Shown here: one piece after another, positions 20,232 to 31,387 of the stretch | How positions within the stretch are numbered: the first letter of the stretch is position 1 | Layout of the letters: every line of letters starts with the position of its first letter | NCBI GenBank assembly: GCA_011800155.1 | Contig: CM022370.1 | Location: forward strand, 2,976,001-3,040,000 | Direction: 5' to 3' | From: Flammulina velutipes | Lineage: Eukaryota > Basidiomycota > Agaricomycetes > Agaricales > Physalacriaceae | DNA length: 64,000 bases | Translations under genes and position numbers: made by a program | Notes under the pieces: generated by a model | What the model saw: only the letters and a program-made list of their open reading frames with translations | What the model was told of the DNA's origin: nothing | The model's database searches: none

Positions 20232-21341
20232 ATGGCATCTCCAGTCATTTCCGTTCTAGGCGCCGGCGCGATGGGCTCAAAATTGGCACTCAAAATGCAC
20301 GCCTCGGGTGCTGGACACATCCTAACACATCTCGAGGGTAGATCTCCGGCCACAGCTCGGCGAGCAAAGGAATCCGGGATGGTAGCAGCTTCATACTCGG
20401 AAATAGTCTCAAAAGCGAACTTTATCCTGAGCGTCGTTCCCCCGAGTGAGGCTCGGCCTGTCGCGGTGGCTGTTTTGGAGGCTTACAAAGCGCTATCGAC
20501 GGACGGTAATCGCGCTTTGACCTTTGCGGATTGCAATGCTGTGAATACGGAGAGCGCGAAGGAGATTTCTGGGCTGTTTAGGGGAACAAATATTACGTTC
20601 GTGGATGGGTCGGTTATTGGATTGCCACCCTCGGAGACGTATAATCCGGGGATTTTCGTTTCTGCTGATCCGGAGGATGAGAAGGCGTTTGATGAGTTTG
20701 TGGCTGCGACGCTCAAGTATGGGCTTAACGTATTTCCGATGAAGGGTGAGGGTGCTTCGGTGGGAGATGCGAGTTCGTTGAAGATGGCACATTCGGTTAG
20801 TCCGTTGGCGCTGATTTAAGAACGACAGTTATTAACCTACCTTTGTGGATAGGCGATCGTTAAGGGAACTCTTGGTCTGATTGCTACATCTGTTCTAGGT
20901 AAGCACAGTCTTGTGGCGTGAATACTTAAGAGTGACACCAATTTTTTCAGCTGCCAATGCGTCCTCGCCAGCGACTGCCAAAGGTCTGGTACACGCTCTT
21001 GAGATATCTCAACCTCCTTTCGTCGACGTATCCGGAAATATACTGGGGCTTATGCCGGAGAAAGCATATCGTTTTATTCACGAGATGGAGGAAGTCAGCG
21101 GGTTCATCGGGGGTGCTGAGGGAACGGGAACCAGCAAGATCTATGAAGGCATGCAGGAGATCTTCGCAAGGATGGCGAAGGCTCATGAGGCGCACAAGAA
21201 GGATCCTGGAAGTCCCGAGGCTGTGGATGCTGAGGCCATCTTGCGGTTCGCGGCGGAGTCTGCGAAGACCATGAAAGAGAGGGTGAGTTTTCTCAGTGCA
21301 ACTTGCAATAGCTTTTCTTGACATCGTCCTAGACTTCTTAA
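20232..21341 (+). CDS. 6-phosphogluconate-dehydrogenase-like protein (NAD-binding plus DUF1932)
   Basis: Four exons from the ATG at 20232. The first ends at ...LKMAHS; then come AIVKGTLGLIATSVL, the large DUF1932-like exon, and a three-codon last exon (stop at 21341). The N-terminus is a Rossmann NAD(P)-binding fold: SVLGAGAMGSKLALKM, with the glycine-rich GxGxMG. DGSVIGLPP and the conserved SSLKMAHS region follow. The C-terminal part (AANASSPATAKGLVHALE, ...KAYRFIHEMEEVSGFIG, SKIYEGMQEIFARMAKA) matches DUF1932, a family grouped with beta-hydroxyacid dehydrogenases. Likely a soluble oxidoreductase; the substrate is not known. Start and family are well supported. Confidence 0.88.
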
Positions 21342-21779
21342 CGATGCAGGGGAGGTGCCATTCTCGTCAGTTCTTGATTTAAAAAAAATATAGACGTCTA
21401 GAAGTTTAGAGGTTGAGGGAGTCTGTTGAAAGCTGCATCTTGCATGTGTTCTGAACCTTTGCATAGCTTGGATTATGGTTCATTGTGATGCCTATTTCAA
21501 GAACAAAGATGATCGTACGAAATTATTTCTAGACGTGTAGTCACTCCCCCTTGCCTTGCTGATGATTCTAATATACTTGGGCCATCATGGCATGAATTGA
21601 TTCTCACCTTCAGGTTCTAAAAACACAGTGACATGAGCCGTGAGACAACTTTTAGAAGTGGCACCAGCCGGGTTCTGCCAAAGCAACCCTGGGAGAATAA
21701 AAACAGTGGCTGTGCTGTGGTTCAGGGTTGTCTTCGTCCACTACCGTCGAATTTCTTACACCAAAAGTCGTTCATTACA
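21342..21779. other. Intergenic, 5' of the septin gene
   Basis: Nothing recognised beyond flanking untranslated sequence. Confidence 0.4.
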
Positions 21780-23278
21780 ATGCCTCCCTTCAGACGTCGC
21801 GGTAACAAGATAAAGGGCGTCCAGCTCACGATAATGACAGTTGGTGCGTATACGGAGGCCCGTGCGTGGCCGTATCTGACCACAAACATGTGTAGGTGCC
21901 TCGGGAACAGGACGAACGACTTTTGTCAACACTCTCTGCGAATCCGACGTTCTATCCCACAAAGTCTCTGACAATCCGTCAGAGGCTCACGCTGAGGAAG
22001 GCATCAAAATTAAAGGCCACAACGTCGGTGCGTAGCCATATCTGCTCAACATTCAAATACTAACCTTGGATAACAGAGCTCGAGGAGGAAGGCTTGCGCA
22101 TCGCCCTCACAATTGTTGACACACCCGGGTTTGGTGACAACATTGACAATGAGTTCGCGTGCGTTTGCTGGCATCTGCCAGTAAGTTTTATCCTGAGCTA
22201 ACGTGTCCGACAGATTCCAGGAAATCGTCAACTATCTCGAGCGCCAATACGACGATATCTTGGCTGAGCAGTCTCGTATCAAGCGTAACCCCCGCTTCAA
22301 GGACAGCCGTGTCCATGCTCTTCTCTACTTTATTCCTCCCACTGGCCACTCGTACGTTCGGATGTTCTTCGTCCTTCTATCCCGCTAACTCCGGCCATAG
22401 CTTGAGGGAAATGGACGTCGTCCTCATGCAGAGGCTTTCTCCCCGTGTCAACGTCATCCCTGTCATCGGACGTGCCGATTCCCTCACCGTCAGTGAGCTC
22501 AAGGCGTTCAAAAAGAGGGTCAGTCTTTTCCCCAATCGAATATACTTGCAACCTAACCATGTATGCAGATTATGGAGGACATTGAATACCACGACATCCC
22601 CATTTATAACTTCCCATACGACGTCGAAGAGGACGACGAGGAAACCATCGAGGAGAACACCGAGCTTCGTGTACGTTGCCATCTTACGTGCATGTCCGCA
22701 AAGCCTAATTGTCCTCTAGGCTCTCCTTCCCTTCGCTGTCATTGGCTCCGAGGAAGAAATTGAGCTCGAAGGCGAGCCTGTCCGGGCTCGTGTCTACCCA
22801 TGGGGTATCGCGGAGGTCGACAACCCTCAACACTCCGACTTTGGAAGGCTCAGGAATGCCCTGCTTGCCACCCATATCAACGATCTGAAGACACTCACTG
22901 AGGATGTTCTGTACGAGACTTACCGAACTGAGAAGCTTTCGAGGGGTACACACTCGGACCTTCGGTACGTTTTTTTCTTCGTCGAAGGCGAGGCGAGCGT
23001 CCTAAACGTGTTTTAGGGATTCAAGCATTCTTCCCGAAGAAATGGCCAACCAGAGCGTTCGGCTCAAGGAGGAGCAACTTCGCCGCGAAGAGGAGAAGCT
23101 CAGGGAAATTGAGATGCGAGTGCAGAGAGAAATCAACGAGCGACGCCAAGAGTTGCTGGCAAAGGAGGAATCCCTCAGGTAGTCTTTTTCTCTTCGCAAT
23201 CCGGAAAGGTGACTGATTCGTTCTCTCAGGCATTTGGAAAGCCGTCTCGCTGCACAGGGCCAGAATTCACCTTATTAA
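21780..23278 (+). CDS. CDC11: Septin, Cdc11/AspA type
   Basis: About eight exons from the ATG at 21780 (MPPFRRRGNKIKGVQLTI) to a TAA at 23276-23278, about 370 residues. Septin features in order: polybasic start, G1 P-loop VGASGTGRTTFVNTL, G3 IVDTPGFGD, the septin element ERQYDDILAEQSRIKRNPRF, LLYFIPPTGHSLREMD, G4 GRADSL, and the septin unique element with NPQHSDFGRLRNALL and YETYRTEKLS. A C-terminal coiled coil follows (LKEEQLRREEEKLREIEMR). These match the Cdc11/Aspergillus AspA group best. Septins form hetero-oligomeric filaments at the bud neck, septa and hyphal tips. The small first exon and junction G|GT restore the P-loop exactly. Identity is strong. Confidence 0.93.
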
Positions 23279-23438
23279 ATGTCGAACGTCGTACTACCCT
23301 ACATGTAGGCGGCAAGGACCTGATACCCTTTTACCCCAAGCCTGGTCTATTTTGCTTCGTTGTCTTGTGTCTGGTTCGCATATACTTACTTCATTTCATT
23401 CATTTAGTCATTTTTTCTGTTTACCCATTCCCAAGGCG

Positions 23439-24821
23439 TTACTGTATGGAATTCAAGATTAAAAGTTGACATTGGACTTCTATTCCTTGAAGTCTGCGCG
23501 TGTACGTCGGGATAATGTCCTGGAAGCCCTCGGAGTTGTCGGGGACGCCTCCTTTGAGCTTGATTGACCATCGGTTTTCTCTCTACGCAATGCTTAGGAC
23601 AGGATTCGACCAACAACTTAGGAGGACTTGCCTAGAGTTTGCTGGCTGCAGATATGCCCTCGTTTTGAGCACTTGGAGCACTATGATGACCTTTGTCAGG
23701 ACGTCGTGTTGTACCTCCATCGCCTCTTTACTTTCGAAGACGGCCATAAATGTGGATAACACGCTCTCTAGGATGTCCTTATCTTCCGGCGTCACGTCTT
23801 TGTCTGCAACGGGAGTGAACAAGAGACCAGTCCAATGCCACACTCACTTACAGAGCTGCCATTCTGATCTCGTCTCTAGTACGAATTTCAGATACATCCT
23901 GAAAGCACCCTCCACATCCAGAGCTTCCACTCCTGGCAGCAACCCGCAGATGGTGTCTCGCGCAAGGACCAATGATTTCAGAGACCGGTTGTTCGCGGGA
24001 TAGGTGCTCAGCCTATGGTCAATTCGGAGGGACTTCAACCCTCCTGCGCATCGAGGAGTATCGGGGAAGAGTCCGTGTAGAGCACGCAGCGCGTCTGTGA
24101 GGAGACCAAGTTCGCGCAGTGGCGTCACTTCCACAGGTGCATCGAAAGTGACTCCACGGGATGTCCATGGGGGAATGCGAAGGAAGGAGCGAATGATAGC
24201 ACGCGGATCGGTTGCGTTGACGGTGAGTGCGATGATTGTGCGGAATCGAGGGAGGGCGGCTCGGTCGATGCAGCGGATAGGTGCTACGGCGAGTGGGCTG
24301 ATGATTTCGGTCAGTGCTGCTCGTTCGTGCTTGTGGTTGACGGGTGCAGTCGTGAACATGATTCTATGCCTTAGCATGACGAGCTTGTCCATAGCCGTGT
24401 ACAGTGGCATTTGCCAGGAACGTTTGAGAGGTTCTTCGTACTTCCGGATGCCATTGACTGCAATGCTGAGGGAGAGCAGGTAGTACCGGTCTTGGAATGG
24501 ACTTATGGGTGGGTTCCCGCGATGTAGGTTCTCGAGGATCGCGAAGCAGTCGTGCAGGAGGCAGAGGACTATCGGAATAACATCGGCTTCGATGTTTGAT
24601 TTCTCGGGTGGCGTTGGAAGTGGGGGCTCAGTAGACGTGATCGTACTTTGTGAATCGTTTGGTATTCGGGAAATAGAGGAGGAGTAGAGCTCGGCATAGT
24701 ATGATTGTGGCGTCGGAGGAGTGCGAGTCGACAGGAAGACTCGATTGTTGCGTGGAGGACTCATTGGCCTCTGTGGCAAACCGTGGTGGCTCGTCGACGC
24801 GTCGCATGCTTTTACGGACAT
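23439..24821 (-). CDS. Uncharacterised protein
   Basis: From the ATG at 24821 (MSVKACDASTSHHGLPQR) the first exon is long, about 325 codons. A T|GTAAGT...GCAG|AC splice leads to KDVTPEDKDILESVL, and an in-phase last exon gives ENRWSIKLKGGVPDNSEG and ends at 23439. Total about 415 residues. The N-terminus is Ser/Pro-rich and probably disordered. The rest looks like a helical globular domain (DVIPIVLCLLHDCFAILENL, PLYTAMDKLVMLRHRIMF, TDALRALHGLFPDTP). No signal peptide or membrane segment. I do not recognise a family. It lies tail to tail with the septin gene, only 160 bases apart. Being a gene is well supported by the open frame and clean splices. Confidence 0.65.
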
Positions 24822-25483
24822 GGGTAGTATGTAAAGGGAGAGGGAAAGTCTTTAGGTCTGTGATGTTCTAATGGTAATCTGCGACGAGCCTCTTTTATAC
24901 AAGTATAGGTGGACATGGTAGAACAATGACAAGGTCTTGTATCATCTTGAGAAGAATAAGTTCCTTCTACCGTATAAGTGGTTTATTGTTTTCTCCCATC
25001 ACCTTCACGGACGTAAATCACAAAAGAAAGATCAGCCGTTGCTTGGGAGCGTTGAAAGCCATGCCGATGCTGTGATGAATAATACAATGTCTTGATCAAA
25101 GGGAGCCGGAAGAGTATACGAATTGTGGCGCAGGAATGGATGGAAGACCATAGATATATCTTACCTCCAGGTAGCAGTAGTCACTGCAATGTCAAGCGGA
25201 ATACATAAACCTAAAACATGTTCCCTACCATTGCATGCTCCTGAGATTTGCTTGTGGCTCATTTTCTCAGTTGTTGGTCAAACAGACCGCCACCCAAAAT
25301 AAAGTAGTGATTCCCAATCTTCTCAGAGTCAGTAGAAATGGGTGCAAGCTTGAGTTTTGCTTAGTTGATATGGAGTTAAAAGAACGATCGCATTCGAAGC
25401 ATCCGCAAAAGACTCTACAACAAGTTTAAATATGGCTGTTATGGTATATCGGGAAAAGGTATGAAGGCGTCTAGGAGTGACGT
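24822..25483. other. Intergenic, no gene seen
   Basis: 660 bases between the unknown gene and the end of the secreted-protein gene. It contains one TGTGGCGCA motif at 25124. Confidence 0.4.
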
Positions 25484-27363
25484 TTAGTAACGAGCTGAGC
25501 GCCTCTTGAGACCCTCAATTGCACGACGGCGAGCGGCATTAACATCAGCGTTAGCGAACCCAAGCGCAGTGTTGAAGTCAATAGCGGTCTGCGCATTCCT
25601 CTGAGTAGAGTCCACAGCAGCTTTGGCAGCGAGGCAGGCTGCCTTAGCAGCAGCGTTGGCTTCGCAGACGTTAGCTATGGATACATATCAGTACCGGCAA
25701 CTTTACTTAAATAGACGGAACACGTACTGAGTTGGTCACAGACACGGTTGACGATGATGGCGGGGTTGAGAGCTTCCTGTTGACCGAGAGCGACGATTGG
25801 GTCAATCGCCTGGAACGTGAACTCGGTCGCGGGGCGTCCGCCGAGGCCACCAACAAACTTGATTGTGGGGACACACTTGCCGAAGTCCAGTCCTGCGATG
25901 CTCGATTTCTCTACATTAGGGTTCGCGTCAACAGCGGGGGTATCAGCACCGGGGGCAACTGCGTCAGCCTCGGAGAAGGCATCAGCAAAACCGAGCGCAG
26001 TGTTGAAGTCAATGGCAGTCTGAGCGTTCCTCTGAGTGGAGTCCACGGTGGCTTTGGCAGCTAAGCAGGCTGTCTTAGCAGCAGCGTTAGCTTCACAGAC
26101 GTTGGCTGCACATGTAAGTCAGCACAACTAAGGCAAAGCATCGCAAAAAAATACGCACTGAGCTGGTCACAAACGCGGTTGACAATGATAGCAGGGTTGA
26201 GTGCTTCCTGTTGTCCGAGCGCGACGAGCTCGTCAATGGCCTAGACGGGTGTCATTAGCCGGTGCATGTGGAAAACTGCCAAAAAAAATTATGCAAACCT
26301 GGAAAGTGAACTCGGTAGCAGGACGCCCGCCTAGACCACCGACGAACTTGATCGTGGGGACACATTTGCCGAAGTCGAGACCTGCAATGGTAGATTGTTT
26401 CACGCCAGTGTCGGTAGCGGGCTCCTCAGCAGCAGGTTCTTCGGCAGCAGGTTCCTCAGCGGCGGGTTCTTCGACGACGGTCTCGGTGGGAGCAGCAGCG
26501 CCCTAGAAATGATGAGTACGAGCTAGAGAGTCGAGCTAGAGAAAGAGACATACAGCAGTAACGGTAACTGTGACGGTCCCCTGTGGAAAAGAACAACTAT
26601 CAGTTTTATTGTCAAAAATGCAAGATTTTAAAGACGTACAACACAGTCCTCAGCAGCTGCAGTTTCAGTAGCCGCAGGAGCAGCAGTAGTAACTTCCGCT
26701 GCTGCAGTCTCAGTAGCCACAGGAGCGGCCTCTGTGGCAGCAGGCTCCTCCGGAGCAGGAGCAGCAGCGCCCCCAGCCAGGTCTGCGCCGGTGGGACCAA
26801 CGGTACCAGCTTGGTCCTTAGTGGTGAACGTCGTGAAGCCTTGAGCGGCGAGAACCTCGGCAACAGACAACCCATCAGCATTGAATGGTGTCGCCTGGGA
26901 AGTAGCAGAGAGTGCATTGGCGTTCGCAGAGTCCGTGACGGCGGGGTCAACCAAAGGTGTGATACCACGAAGAAGTGGGTTCGTGGGGAGAGTTGGGTCG
27001 TTACAGAACACAGGACGGTCGGTGGCAAATGGGTTGAAATTCTGCTCGGAGGCAACGAATCCGATGGCGGCTGCGACGGAGTCCGCGCCAGTACCGAGCT
27101 CGGCGAGAATCTGGTCACCCCTCTTGAGCTTGTCGCACGGGTTGGCAGCACCTAGAAGATCGCTGATGGCGCCGCCAGCAATGGTGGCTGCAACCCCAGG
27201 GCCTCCTCCGGAGGTCACCTGCGCGATGGCCTGGATGGGGACCTGCTCCTGTCCGAACCTATATTCCAGCGTCAGTAAATCGCGTCCGCATCGTACAAGA
27301 AAATGCGCACCGAGCCTGAACAAACGCGATCATAGACGCGACAATAACAGCTTTGGAAAACAT
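25484..27363 (-). CDS. Secreted Ala/Glu/Pro-rich protein with duplicated C-terminal module (paralogue 1)
   Basis: Starts at 27363 with a signal peptide (MFSKAVIVASMIAFVQA) and continues through about nine exons to a TAA at 25484. The N-terminal domain (FGQEQVPIQAIAQVTSGG, NPCDKLKRGDQILAELG) leads into an Ala/Glu/Pro/Thr-rich linker with EEPAAEEPAAEEPA repeats. Then comes a conserved module (GLDFGKCVPTIKFVGGLGG, EALNPAIIVNRVCDQL, NVCEANAAAK) that occurs twice in tandem. Each copy carries about four cysteines. I recall similar mushroom proteins being labelled ribosomal protein s17, but nothing here is ribosomal. A cell-wall or extracellular role is likely; function unknown. Paralogue 2 at 29367-30531 has one module. 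A TATA-like ATATATAG element lies about 125 bases upstream, and a MITE further upstream. Confidence 0.8.
25530..26395 (-). repeat. Internal tandem duplication of the C-terminal module
   Basis: The module from GLDFGKCVPTIKF to TALGFA is encoded twice, at about 26395-25975 and 25905-25530, including the same intron position after CDQL. Nucleotide identity is high. The last intron within the first copy (before AIDELVALGQQ) is missing from the second, where the coding is continuous. Confidence 0.85.
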
Positions 27364-27556
27364 GTTGAAGAGAATGTGCGGGCGTGAGGCGACGAAGAGA
27401 AAGGACGGCAACCAGGCCAAGAAAGAGTGAAAAAAGTGGGAAGAAGAACGGAGGGAATGAACGACAAGGGAACGAGGATGGGTCTCATATATAGGGCTTA
27501 CCAGGGCTTACCGCATGGTGGGTGATGCTAAAAGGTCCGAAGACGTTGTTTCCATG

Positions 27557-28229
27557 GTTGTGACAGGACCCCTGACATTGCCACTTAATCCTTGATGCCA
27601 ATCCGGACAAAATTTTTGGATTTTGGGGCTTGAACGTAGGTGAAAAGTCCGGACATTTGACACCAGAAGGAGGGGGAACCTTGAGTAGTAGTCCGGACAT
27701 GGCCTCGAGCGATGGACTAAAGGTTGATGCATTGTCCGGACATGGAGGATGTATGGCGCAACTGGTCACCGTGCTCGGCAACTTGAAATCAGTGGCGTCA
27801 AAGAGTTTTGAAGCTGAGAGTTCGATTCCGATCGCCTTCATTGAGTATTTTTCAATTGAATGCTTTGTTTGTAAGGGTAAAGCGTCAAATTTTGAGTTAT
27901 ATCCGTGAATTTTATTTTCTTTCACACATCCATCTGCTTTATACTCTTAAAGATATGTAGTACAGTCTGAAAGCCGACATTAGAGTATATTATCACCATT
28001 GGAGGGACTCTACATACAGCGTGGGCTCATACATGTCGTGACGCAGTGTGGCGCAATTTTTCAACCTTAACCCCCTGTCCGGACGCGTAGCGGAGAAAAA
28101 ATTGGAACCTAGGTGCAAAACACAGCCACATCCGGACATTTTGAACTTCACTGTCCGGACAAAAAATCGCAGATTTGAGAATTTTTGGGGTCAAGGATCA
28201 AGTGGCAATGTCAGGGGTCCTGTTGTGAC
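27557..28229. mobile_element. hAT-like MITE with 8-bp target duplication
   Basis: The element spans 27565-28221 (657 bp). Its ends are inverted repeats starting AGGACCCCTGACATTGCCAC, nearly perfect over about 30 bases. It is flanked on both sides by the identical 8-mer GTTGTGAC (27557-27564 and 28222-28229). An 8-bp duplication is the hallmark of hAT-superfamily insertion. Inside, TCCGGAC occurs seven times, four in the left 180 bases and three in the right 145. This subterminal clustering is where hAT transposases usually bind. No transposase is encoded, so it is non-autonomous. It sits about 200 bases upstream of the secreted-protein start; the paralogue has a similar flank (CCATGGTTGT) without the element. 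Confidence 0.88.
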
Positions 28230-29366
28230 GGGTGCTCTCCTGAACCTCACGGTCCAGCACGGTCCTCGCCTTATGTTCACCAGCGGAAAGGCATAATGGT
28301 TCCAGCACGTAAGGTGACAATGTCCGGCTCGTCTAACTTGTATGGCCTGCATCCTGTCGTACATATTGCTTTTCACGGCTCAATTACCGACCTCCGTTGT
28401 GTAAATGAAATTTGATTGTTTATTAGTGCCGGACGTACCTGATAAGCCTCGTATTTTCCCAAAGAAAGGCCGCGCCAAGGCTCCAGGCGCCCGCTGAGTT
28501 TTGAACGTTTGGCCATCCGTTCCATTTACATGTTGAATTACAAGGACGGAACAGCTTGGATGAGCTACGAGCTTTCCTTATCTCTAAATACCGATGGTTA
28601 GTAATACCTACAGGACAATGACTCCAGTCAATGAAATCATTGAAACCTTGAAAGCTGGCGATGATCAGCGGTGTTGTTTACGTCGTTGTGCGGCCCGATC
28701 GCAAAGGTGGCCCGGAGTCTGAAGAGCAACTCTCAGGCTGTTGTACAACAACCAGACAACAACTTGTGTTCGGGTGGTAGGGTTGGACGAACATTGACGT
28801 TCTGAATGAAAGTCTTGAAACTCCAGGTGTTGGTAGTACGAAGACAACAGTATTTCCGATCGCATTGATACTGACAGGCGATATATCTAATCTTATCTGA
28901 CGTGGCGCACGTGCAATAAGTGATGTATGCCTTCACGCTGGGAATCAAGTTTGAACTGACAGTTCATGATGCTCGGTGGTTATTCTAAATGTCCCTGACT
29001 AGATATACACGGCGAAGGTGCTCTTATGTTCAACCATACAAGTATTCCGCATACGTATACTAGTCAGTATCACCTCGGATCTCTCAACTCTTCTCTTTCG
29101 CTGTTCTCACAATCTCAAGGGAAAATGATGGTATCACGGCGTCCAACAACTTCCTCAACTACCGGATGTTGTGTGGCGAACGTCTACCTAAGACTTGGAT
29201 GTACTTACATTGGAGAAAGGACGCTCCCATTCTCGACACAATTAGCTCGGCAAACATTGATAGATAGCATGTCACAATACTTGTGAAGTCAAAAAAGATT
29301 GCATTCAGAACTTCGAAGACCACACATAGCTCAACAACTGACTGTCATGAAATAGTAAAAAGATGT
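28230..29366. other. Intergenic between the two secreted paralogues
   Basis: Just over 1.1 kb with no gene I can support. It contains a TGTGGCG motif at 29172. Confidence 0.4.
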
Positions 29367-30531
29367 TTAGTAACGAGCCGAGCGCCTCTTCACTCCTTCA
29401 ATTGCACGACGGCGGGCAGCGCTGACATCAACGTTAGCGAAGCCAAGCGCAGTGTTGAAGTCGATGGCGGTCTGCGCATTCCTTTGGGTGGAATCGACAG
29501 CGGCCTGAGCAGCGAGGCAGGCTTGCTTAGCAGCGTCGTTGGCTTCACAGACGTTAGCTTCATGTATTCATTAGGATCATCATCTTATACGGAAAGAAAA
29601 GAAAACGCACTGAGCTGGTCACAAACCCTGTTGACGATGATGGCGGGGTTGAGTGCTTCCTGCTGGCCCTCAGCAATGAGAGGGTCTATTGCCTGGAACG
29701 TGAACTCCGTCGCAGGACGCCCACCGAGTCCACCAACGAACTTGATGGTAGGTACACATTTGCCGAAGTCGAGGCCTGCGCTTTGAGCACCATTGTTAGC
29801 GGCAGTTTGCTGGGCAGCAGAGGTATCGGCTGCTGCTTCAGCGCCATTATCAACTGCAGCGCCACCCACAGCAGCGTCATCAACAGCAGCGTTATTATCG
29901 ACAACGGCATCAGCGACAGCACCGGCAGTAGAAGCCACTGCACCACCAGCCAATTCCTCACCGGTCGCGCCAACGGCACCGGCTTGGTCCTTAGTGGTGA
30001 ACGTCGTGAAGCCTTGGCCCGCGAGAATGTCAGCAACAGACAGACCGTCAGCGTTAAACGGTGCAGCCTGCGACGAAGCAGAGAGCGCGTTGGCGGTCGC
30101 AGCGTCCGTGACAGCGGGGTCAACCAAAGGTGTGATACCACGGAGAAGAGCGTTCGTAGGGAGCGTGGGATCGTTACAAATGACAGGTCTGTCAGTTGCT
30201 GATGGGTTGAAATTCTGCTCAGCAGCAACGATCCCGATGGCAGCTGCGATAGCGTCAGCGCCAGTGCCAAGCTCAGCGAGGATCTCGTCTCCTCTCTTGA
30301 GCTTGTCGCACGGGTTCGCGGCTCCTAGGAGGTCGCTGATAGCAGCTCCAGCAATGGTTGCTGCTTCACCCGGGTCACCTCCAGAGGTGACATCTGAGAT
30401 GGCCTGGATGGGGACCTGCTCCTGGCCGAAGCTACGAAAGGCTAAGTAATGGCGATCACGTAGAGACTACATACTCACCGAGCCTGAACAAAGGCAATCA
30501 TGAAAGCGACGATAACAGCTTTGGAGAACAT
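29367..30531 (-). CDS. Secreted Ala-rich protein, single C-terminal module (paralogue 2)
   Basis: Same architecture as the gene at 25484-27363: signal peptide MFSKAVIVAFMIAFVQA, N-terminal domain FGQEQVPIQAISDVTSGG with NPCDKLKRGDEILAELG, and a shared middle (CNDPTLPTNALLRGITPL, FTTFTTKDQAGAVG). The Ala/Asp/Val-rich linker is different, without Glu-Pro repeats. There is one copy of the GLDFGKCVPTIKFVGG...NVCEANDAAK module. It ends RRRAIEGVKRRSARY, a basic tail identical in kind to paralogue 1. Three introns are visible. Upstream it keeps a TATATAAT element near 30640 and the GTTTCCATGGTTGT segment next to which the MITE inserted in paralogue 1. Likely an abundant extracellular or wall protein; function unknown. 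Confidence 0.8.
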
Positions 30532-31387
30532 GTTGAAGAGAATGTGTGGACGTGAGGCAACGAAGAGAACGGCAACCAGGCCAAGAATGAGTGAAAGGTA
30601 GGAAGGAAGAAGACGGCGAATTATGACTGAACGAGGAGGATTATATAGGCAATGCTATAGAAGCCGATTCAGAAGTCGTTGTTTCCATGGTTGTACTAAC
30701 TTACTGGCAGGGTTCCTCTGATGCTCCCTGCCATATGATCTCTGCAACTTCCCTCGCGGAAGAAGCGCTTTCTCGACTGGTCAAGTCCCCTAGAGGATTG
30801 CGGGGATGACGGACGCCTGTACGCATGGATGCCGTAGCAGGGTTCTACAGAGTCAGTGCACTGATCCTACAGTGCTATAGCATAGGTCGATTCGACGATT
30901 GTTGACATCCGTGCCAAGCATTGATTTCCCGGAGAAAGAGCGTCAGCCCCAGAGTCCCCCAATTATACTTACATCAAAGGCCGATCCCGGGGACGCTCAC
31001 AGCGCGGGAAGTGCTTTATTGGTCGATGGGACATCAGCATTCCAATCAAACGTCGTACAAGGCCTGACCATCGTTATAGTAGTCAGAGTCGAAGTTAGAG
31101 TAAAACGTGCGACTCTCAGAGCTCGAGATGAGTCGGAGACTGCAGAAAGATTGAAACACTGTCCAGTTCCAACAAAAGATATCGGGAAAGGCCTGGTAGA
31201 TCAGTGAAGCAAAGTACGATTGCGGATATATTACCGCGGACGCTTTGTAAGAGGATGCAACGCAAGACTTGTGAAAAGGCTTGACGTTGGTGGTGGCGGA
31301 GAAAGGATCGGAGGAACCGGATCAATTTTTTCCTCTACGCGACGCGCTCATGATCTGGTTCGAAAATATACTACACTGAGTCTACAC
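30532..31387. other. Intergenic, no supported gene
   Basis: 856 bases between the secreted paralogue and the terpene synthase end. Scattered short frames only, none with recognisable motifs or paired splice sites. Confidence 0.4.

Noticed and set aside
30899..31207. A 100-codon plus frame next to the terpene synthase
   Set aside because: No start context, motif or splice support.
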